Below are positions 50,401-59,400 of a stretch of 64,000 nt of DNA, one piece after another. Every line of letters begins with the position of its first letter. The first letter of the stretch is position 1. The notes under the pieces were generated by a model. It was not told the DNA's origin. It was given only the letters and a program-made list of their open reading frames with translations, and made no database searches. The stretch is from Pseudoips prasinana (taxonomy: Eukaryota; Arthropoda; Insecta; Lepidoptera; Nolidae). Made by a program: the position numbers and the translations under genes. The stretch spans positions 9,250,713-9,314,712 of the forward strand of contig OX621240.1 in the NCBI GenBank assembly GCA_951640165.1, given 5' to 3'.

Positions 50401-53400
50401 AACTATTTGTGTGCCCCATAAATAGTTGTTCTGAGTCTGGATGTAATTTGTGTCCGTATATTATATGTTTGTAAAGTACCCCGCGACACAGTAGTTCAGA
50501 CGTTGTCTTTAAAAAAAATAGAATAAGTTCCTTTAGCTTGACAGTTATAGCCATAAGCCATTCCTATATAAGGAATATCTATACAAGATGTAACGTAATT
50601 AACGCACACCCTGAAACACCCCAATTAGAATATTATGTTGTAATCATAATACATACACTAAATTTTTAATTTAACATGTATATACATTGTTATTTACTAA
50701 ATTAGTGTAGTGGAGAAAATTCAAAATAAATTTACTCGATTTTTATACAACAAAGAATACGGAGTGTACCCCATGTACCCAAGCTTGTTTGTGCTTGGTA
50801 TGGTCGGATACGAGCGGCTAAGCGTGCGGCGCAATGTGGCACTAGTCATATACGTGTGGCGCGTACTGTGCGGCCATCTATACCACCCAGCCGTGCTGTC
50901 GGAGCTGCGGCTGTGCGCCCCTGATGGCTACGTGGGCGCGCGCCGCCGCCCCGCTACGCTCAGCGTACCGGTAGCAAGAACGAACTTACTCAAGTTCGCC
51001 CCCGTGCCGTGTGTATCACTGTAGCCTGCCAAAATTCGCAGAAGTAGCGCAAAGGTGCATTGTATGTAACTCTTATGTATAAATTTTGTATGTAATTTTA
51101 ATTATAGCTTATAATATCGTTTTGGGGTATGCTGTAAAGATATTGTAATTTGAATTGAAATAAATTAATAAAAAAAAAACAAATAGTTTCTTGGAATAAA
51201 GTTTATTTTTCTTTATTTTGTGTTGAATGATGGAATTCGTATGAATACAAATAAAACTGCGATTTAAAAGTCTTATTACTTTGACTTACGGTCCATTTCA
51301 ATTTGTTTTGACTGTACAGGGTTAAAATAACGATAATTTCTGAAACTTTAATTATTTTGGAATAAAAAATCTACTATATAAAAATAAGTCGGAATTTCTT
51401 TCCTGACGGTATAACTCCAGAACGCACGAACCGATTTCCACGGTTTTGCATTCGTTGGAAATGTCTTGGGCTCCGTGAGGTTTATAGCAAAGAAAATTCA
51501 GGAAAAATTTCAACACAAAAGCGGGAAAATCTTCTTTAACGCGAGTGAAATCGCGGGGCATAGCTTTATATTAAAAATGATATAAAACGATTCAGTAAAC
51601 GATTCTGAACAAACTATTTTCAGGATGTGCGTTAAGGCGCCACCAGTTCACGTAAAAATTTCATGCGAGGGGGTGAAGTACGCGCATAGCCCCCCGCTGC
51701 TGCGGGGCGGGAGGGAAGTTACGGCACTCGTTGATGCCACGCGCGGGCAGATTCTTGTTATTATTTTCATTTCGGTGTGCACACAGTGTAAAAATAGTAG
51801 TAGTGCAACTTAAATTTTATGGTAATTAATTTTTTGTGGGCATAATAAGTGGTTGATGGGTAAGTTAAATAAATACAGTAATAACTTATAAATATATTTT
51901 ATATTCTACTAGCTGCCCGGTACGTGCTTCGCTACGTATAAGGCATAGTAATAAAAAAAATATTATTAAGTTCATTTATTCATTTTACACTTTTTCAGGA
52001 CTTTTTTAAAATTTTCTCTACGTACAAACGTTCCCTGGACTTCCACGAATAATTTAAGACCAAAATTAGCCAAATCGGTAAAGGCGTTGTTGAGTTATAA
52101 CATTACAACGAAAAGTGGCATTGATTTTTATATATATAGATTAAATGGTATAACCTCTTTCAGGTTCTGCATAGGCTTCATTTAATTTACAATGTTTGCA
52201 ATTATTTTACATTATACAACTGATCTAATATGTAATGTATATTTATGATAAAAAATTACAAATAACCTAAGGGCTGCAACTTTCGAACCGCAAGACCATT
52301 TTTCATGAAATGTCCTTCCCAATTAAACTAAGTATCAGATGCAATAAAGGCATTTTAAACGGTAGATCCCTTTAGAAGCTGCTATGCCCCAGACAGGCAC
52401 ACAGATATACACGTTAAACTTATGACACCTTGTTTAAAAAGACCGGACTGGTGCAAGTCGGACTCGCCCATGAAGGGTTCCGTAGCAGCAAGTATTTCAG
52501 TTGATTAAATGAAAGCAAATAGCGGTCTACGATTTATGACGTATTAAAAAAAAACTACTCGCTCGATCTAGTTCAAACTAATTTTCGTTGTTAGTTTGCA
52601 TGGTAATTTATATCTAATATTTTTTTTAGTTTTATCATTCTCTTATTTTAAAAGTTAAAAGGGGGCACACTCATTTTATCACTTTGGAAGTGTGTCTCGG
52701 GCAAACTATTCAGTTTAGAAAAAAAATGATATTAGAAACCTCAATATCATTTTTGAAGACCTATCCATAGACACCCCACATGTATGGGTACGATGAAAAA
52801 ACAAATTGAGTTATAGTTCTATGTATGAGGACCTCCCAAATATGTTTTTTTCTATTTTTGTTTCAAAATCTTAATGCGGTTTACCGAATACATCTACTTA
52901 CCGAGTTTCAACGGTACAGCTCTTATAGTTTCGGAAAAAAGTTGCTGTGACATACTGACGGACAGACATGACGAATCTATAAGGGTTCCGTTTTTTGCCA
53001 TTTGGCTACGGAACCCTAAAAAGGTGGAAAATAAGTAAATGATACAATCATTTTACCGATCCATCATTTATAAAACAGAAACTAAAAGATAGGTGTGATA
53101 AGTTTAACGTGTGTATTTGAGTGTATGTCTGTAGCCTCGTAGCTCCTTAACGGATTGTTTAAAAAGCTTGCCAAAAAAATATTTTTGAAATTCATAATTA
53201 TTAAAAAAATCTGCGTAATTAAGAACCGTTATCTCTTCTTTATCGTGTATTCTGATACCTGCACTGAAAGAGACATCCTTATTGCATGCTATATTATTTA
53301 TGTCTTCCGTAATGCATAGTACATTATTAGACTATTTGTTCTCCTTGTCTGTTTCATCGTCTCTTAATGTTAATCCCCTACTATAGCGTGAGTCAACCAG

Positions 53401-56400
53401 CTGATTTGCATTTGATTTTTGTTAAAATAACCAGCTATTGCTTCATATTATTTTTCCAAAACTGTTCGTCTTTATTTATTTTAATGACTTTTAATGGTGC
53501 TTTCTCACTTTCTCATATAGCTAAAATACACTTTTCTCTGCCACTAATATTCAACTGACCTTGGGTTTGAAAACACCAATTACTGTTTAGATTTTTTATT
53601 GTATTAATAAATTTTTATGATTTGTCTTTATAGCTTCATCCATGCCAACTTTGGAAGGAGCTACTGGACATTTTATTTTAACCAATGTGTCATCACCTAC
53701 TAGTCCATCTGGACTCGCCCCAAGGAATGGATAAATAGGCCACAAAATTCAAAATTCAAAATTATTTATTAGTCATTGGGTTTTACAATTATTTTAGCAG
53801 TGATAGCCACACTAGGCGATGCCTGTATCGAGGCTATCGATGTAATACGGTTATCAGATAGGACTTAAATACAAGGCACAATTTTATATTTTCTTCTTTA
53901 GCCAACTGCACTAGAGCAATTTTTCCATGTGATACAGAAGCCAAGTAAGAAATATTCTTTTTGTACAAAATATCTTTAACTAAATTTCCAGGACCTTTTT
54001 TCTTTTAACAACCCTTCCAACATTTGAAGCGGTGAGTAAATTTTTCCCTCAGCTCTAACCATTCACAGCTCTCTGTAAAACTGTTTGTCTCTCCACCGCC
54101 TTTCTGTCTACTACAAGACCTTCTAAATTTTCTAAAAACTTTCAATTTATCCACGATGTACGGTTACCAAACACGCTAGACCAACGATTCCGTCAATTGT
54201 TCTACTGTTCATTCCTATACACTATGTACTGCCGGCCACCTACTAGCGCAGACTTCACTATTATGGACTCTATTACTAAAGAGTTTAAGTGCTATTAGAG
54301 AAAAATATTATCGGTCATTTCGTTGACGCGTTTGACGTTTCCTTGTCCCAATTTTAATAAGTAATCTATGACGTTTATTTACCATTTTCACAAAAACAAT
54401 TACTTCTAAAAATTAAAAAAAACAGTTCATAAAAAATCTTATAACCTACCTAATACTACAAAAAAATTGGCTACTTTGGATAAAGTAATTTCTGTCTTAT
54501 ATTTATTGAAAATTTTATTAAGTTGTTCGGCGATCAGAGCGACACAGAAACCACGTCCCGGGGCCGCGCCTGAACGCGAACTGAAAGTACAAGTCATTCC
54601 GACATTTGTTCTTGTCACTCGGTTAATAAGGTCGAACTTTGCGTAACGAAGGGCGGTCGCCTGTAAATGCAGGCGCTGAAGTCAATTTACATTTAAGGTT
54701 TTTATTTAATTTTGTAAAAAATAAAGAGCAAAATTATAAAATAAACGGTCTATTCTTTTAGTAACCTATTAAGGTACAAACTTCTTAAATAAAATATGCT
54801 GTTGTCGCTTAAAATATGGAGAAATAGAAGAAGTAAATTTTTTATCTTAGGTCACTTCACATTTTTTTTTTGCTTTAGACTTTTGTTGTTTTGGAAATCT
54901 ACTCGGTTCAGTATTTTATTCATATTCTTCGCTTCCTATTGTATTTTTCTTAGTTTAGTATCTATTTCGAGAAGTGAGATTCGTAAGAAGAAAAAGGGGC
55001 TTCTTACTGAGTTTTCAACTACGACGTCGCCTTAATTAAGTTAAATGTTGTATATGTCAATTGGAGTATGTAATATGCCCGTTCTCTGGGAGATATGCCC
55101 TCGGTTCGACTTCTACGACCCTTACGGGATGAGATGGGTGGTGGTATTTGCCGTCAGTCACACAGCAGTGGGACTTCTTTAGGTGTGTCAATTGATGACT
55201 GCACGTGTGGCGCAGCGGCTAAGATAGTCGCCCCGCCCCTTCGAGTCCCGCGCCGGACAACTATTTGTGTGACCCATAAATAGTTGATCAGAGTCTGGAT
55301 GTAATTTGTGTCCGTCTATTATATGTTTATAAAGTACCCCGCGACACAGGGATTATTTCCCTAATGCGGGCGTTGTCTTCTTTAAAAGAAAAAAAATTAG
55401 TTGTAGCGCGAAATACTAAGTACCTAATATAGACGACACCTATGAAATTAGTGAGCAGTTTTAATAGTTTAACTTTTATTATTAGAGAGACAACTAAAAA
55501 TCAATCATTTTAATAACAATCTTGAGGTTAAATGACCGTTTTAGTTCATTGTTAGCTTAAGTAGGTGTTAAAATCTATACATATAATAAAATCGTAAGAA
55601 AGTCAAAACTGTACATTGAATATTTTTGTAAAAGGATACTTGGGGCGTGATCTACAATCGATATCGAAGCCAAAAATATAGTTTTCAGAATTTTTGTCTG
55701 TGTGTCTGTTTGTATGTATGTCCGGGCTAAACACAAAAAGTACTGCATGGATTAACTTCAAATTATGCATGAATATTACTAAAAGGTCGGGTCAACATAT
55801 AGGCTACATATCATCACGCTATCACCTACGGGGGAGGAGGTGTGATAATTAATAAAATTTTACGCAGGTAAAACCGCGGGGCACAGCTAGTGATTATATA
55901 ATAAAAACCATTTATTTTCAGAACAGCAGATCCATAGTGTTAGTTACAATATAACTTACAGGCTATGTTAGTATACATAATGAATTCATACCACATGGGC
56001 AAACTCACCGAACCTTAACAACATGTAGCTCGGTGAACCTACCAACCAGGGCGGAATCTAACTGTTCATATTTTTATTGTATTTATTACTAGCTGAGCCC
56101 CGCGGTTTTACCCGCGTTAAAATTTAGAAATGATAGCCTCTGTGTTAATCCAGGGTGTCAGCTAACTCCACACCAAATTTTATTAAAATCGTTCCAACCA
56201 TTTAGACGCGAAGAAGTAACAAACATACACACTCACAAACTTTCACCTTTATGATATTAGTGCGATTCACTATATACTTAAATCAGAAAAATATTTTTAT
56301 TCCGTTATATATATTATCTTTTTATGCTTTTGTCATGCTTCGAATCCGTATTTTTTTTACAGGGATTCTCAACATCGCTGTCTAGCTCTATCCGGATTTC

Positions 56401-59400
56401 TGACAGTGTTACGTCACATCCGACTCAGTGGCGCTAGTTCAGCCGCCAGTCAGCAATACAGCGAACAGTACAGCGCACATTCCTACCTCACGCAGTTGAC
56501 GGTGGACCTACACTCCACGCAGCAGGGAAATGCGTAAGTTTATCAGTTTCTGAGAATCGGGTAATACATACATACATACATAGACTCACGCCTGTCTCCC
56601 AGAGGCGTAGGTAGAGACAACGGACTTCCATTTGTCACGATTCTTGCACACCTCTTTCGCTTCGTTTACTGACATTATATTCTTCATACATGCTCGCCGG
56701 TTTAGGGTACTTCTGAGTCAGAAGTTCTGACCTAACCTTTCTTGAGTACGTCTCCGATTTGATCGGAGAATGTTCTACGACGGCTTCCCCTTCCGGTTGT
56801 ACCATTCACACAGGCCAGGTATACTTTTTTTGTCAATCTTCTTTCACTAATCTATATATATAAAAATGAAACCCGTTTTCCGTTGTCACGACATCACGCG
56901 TGAACGGCTGGACCGATTTCACTATTTCTTTTTATATTGTGTTTGTTATTGTCAGGAGAAGGTTCTTATGTAAAAAAAAGAATTTAAAATTGCGCGGAAA
57001 ATAAGAAAATTTAAGAATACTTCACAACCAAATATTATTTCTAATCTAACCTTAGCGCTTTGGACAATATAACCTTTTTTAATGTAACTTTTTTTTATTT
57101 GACATAGTATTGACAGATAGCGTGCGTTAATAGTCATCGTTAAGACAGGACAAGGTCTGTCGGGTCAGCTAGTCCTTTCTAAATGGCCAAACCATCTCAG
57201 CATTCCTTTTTCAATCTTTGTGACTACATCCACACAATCGGGTAATAATCATCATTATCATCATAACAGCTGTAAGAAGTCCACTGCTGGCCAAAAGCCT
57301 CCCCCAACAATCATCTTTATTTATTTATTAAAGTACTGCCACATGACACACATCAGTACACAGTTAAATTACTTCTATAATAATAATAATGTCCTCCTAG
57401 CCGAATTTCGACCGGCGGCCAGTCTCAACAGAGATTAGCCATCTGCGCGGGACATATTATAGTGCTCAAGTGTGTGCGCAAACACAAGAGCACTTTCTAT
57501 TCCATCACTCTCATGATCCGATGGGACGCCTAGGCGACACGACCGGAAAGAGGTCAGACACAGGACCGACGGCTTTACGTGCTCTCCGAGGCACGGGGGT
57601 ATAATACCGCCAACTCCCAGACTTCGGGCTGATGCTGAGAATTTTTTCTTTTTACAGGAAAGTCCCATAATCACTTTTTGGCCCGACCCGGGATTTAAAC
57701 CCAGGACCTCGTTCTCTGCGGGTGAACACGCTACCGCTAGACCAACGAGGCAGTCATATGAATTCTATGAAAATAATGTCTAATTCTATAATACATGTTC
57801 TGACATGCATCACTATAACGGCGTACATAGATAGCATTTGCACAAATTTTGTAAATAACTACAATTTATATGTGTAAATCGAAATTAAATTACATAAATT
57901 AGGAGCTAAACAAACAAATATAAAACAATAGTAACGTAAACGGCATATATCTTACACTTGCTATGCCCCGCGGTTTTACTCGCGTTATTTTTTTTAAATT
58001 ATCATAGCTCCTCCCCCGTAGGTGATAGCGTGATAATATGTAGCCTATATGTTGACCCGACCTCTTAGTAATATTCATGCAAAATTTGAATGAAATCCAT
58101 GCAGTACTTTTTGAGTTTAGCCCGGACATAAATATAGACAAACAGACAAAAATTCTAAAAGCTATATTTTTGGCTTTGATATCGATTGTAGATCACGCCC
58201 CAAGTATCCTTTTAAACAAAATATTCAATGTACAGTTTGGACTTTCCTACAATTTTATTATATGAATAGGTAATATTATTTGTAATGTAATCAGATATTC
58301 TATTTTCTTGAGAGGATATACCATAATCGCCACGCGTGGCAGACCGATCGCAGTGTGATAGTCATAGTACTTAGAAAGAAGCTGCTTCCCATCCCTTCGT
58401 AGATGTTCCCTGGGGTCGACTAGTACGACCCCCACGGGATGTGATAGGGTGATGATATTCGCAGCCGTCGCCACACAGCGTAATAATGGTCATATATTTA
58501 ATTAGCAGTTCGCCAGTAATTGAAGGGCAGTGCAGTATAGCACACATTTTAAAAGTAAATTGTTTAGTTTCAAATTAGTATCTTCACCAATCTGTCTGTG
58601 CTCAACTTCCAGTAACAAATATAAACAAACTCTCACCACATCCTTTGGGAGTGTGATCTCTGGCAAAATCAGCGTAATACTATATTAAACAGCTTGCAAC
58701 CAATATCTGGAGTAGTTTATTATACGGATCTTGTAGGAACAAGGAACAACTTTCGTGCGTTTAAGCGCTTTTGCCATACCTACTATTGGAATCAAATATA
58801 ACAGCTCACTTAGGACCCTTAAATTGATCCTCGGTTCTTTTGCAGCTGGCTTCTCTAGTTGCAATTCTCTTGTCTATAGCCTCTTTACATCATTCTGTCT
58901 CCCGCTTTGCACTGGAGGGAAGTGGAACTATTCATTTCCTAACGCCTCCTTTTATTTCTTTCAAGACAGTTAAAGCGATTCCCCGGGACATGCCTGAGCT
59001 TCACCGCTCAGTGTCATTTCATTGTGTGCCACGGTGGATCCTGGCTTACAGGAGTTGCAGTGGTGGGTAAGAGGGAGGGACTAGTCCCGATAAAAAAAAA
59101 ATAGCACAAATTATTACCTCAAAATTACACGCACGAGACTGTAGACAGTATGGACCAACATTGTACACATGGCCACACATCAAGCAATACCTTTCCAATA
59201 TAAGCTGACCTATAATTGTATGGAAATCCTATACAATGCGAGATCAGCTTATACTGGAAATGTATAGCTGATATGTAGCCGTGTGTTCGTCAACCTGCAC
59301 ACGTTACAGACACATCTATACATATAATAAAATCGTACGAAAGTCAAAACTGTACATTGAATAATTTTTAAAAAGGATACTTTGGCTTGATCTACAATCG

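Larger units (their letters stand above)
50575..51624. repeat. Copy A of a repeat shared by two FANCI introns
   Basis: 50580-50690 and 51235-51365 match 62010-62240. 51568-51624 matches 63858-63916. Copy A is interrupted by a LINE fragment (about 50700-51230) and a Helitron (51370-51565); copy B by a different LINE. Similarity ends exactly at ...actattttcag in both. Confidence 0.75.

Noticed and set aside
50588..51623. Solo LTR (starts tgtaacg, ends ttttca)
   Set aside because: Similarity between the two copies extends left of the TG, and no target duplication flanks either copy.
54796..55035. 79-codon ORF with hydrophobic segments
   Set aside because: Low-complexity T-rich DNA, no motif, no neighbours supporting a gene.
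57680..57755. tRNA gene on the minus strand
   Set aside because: The head is tRNA-like with both internal promoter boxes, but it is fused to a 290-bp repeat body that has another copy at 45909, so it is a SINE.
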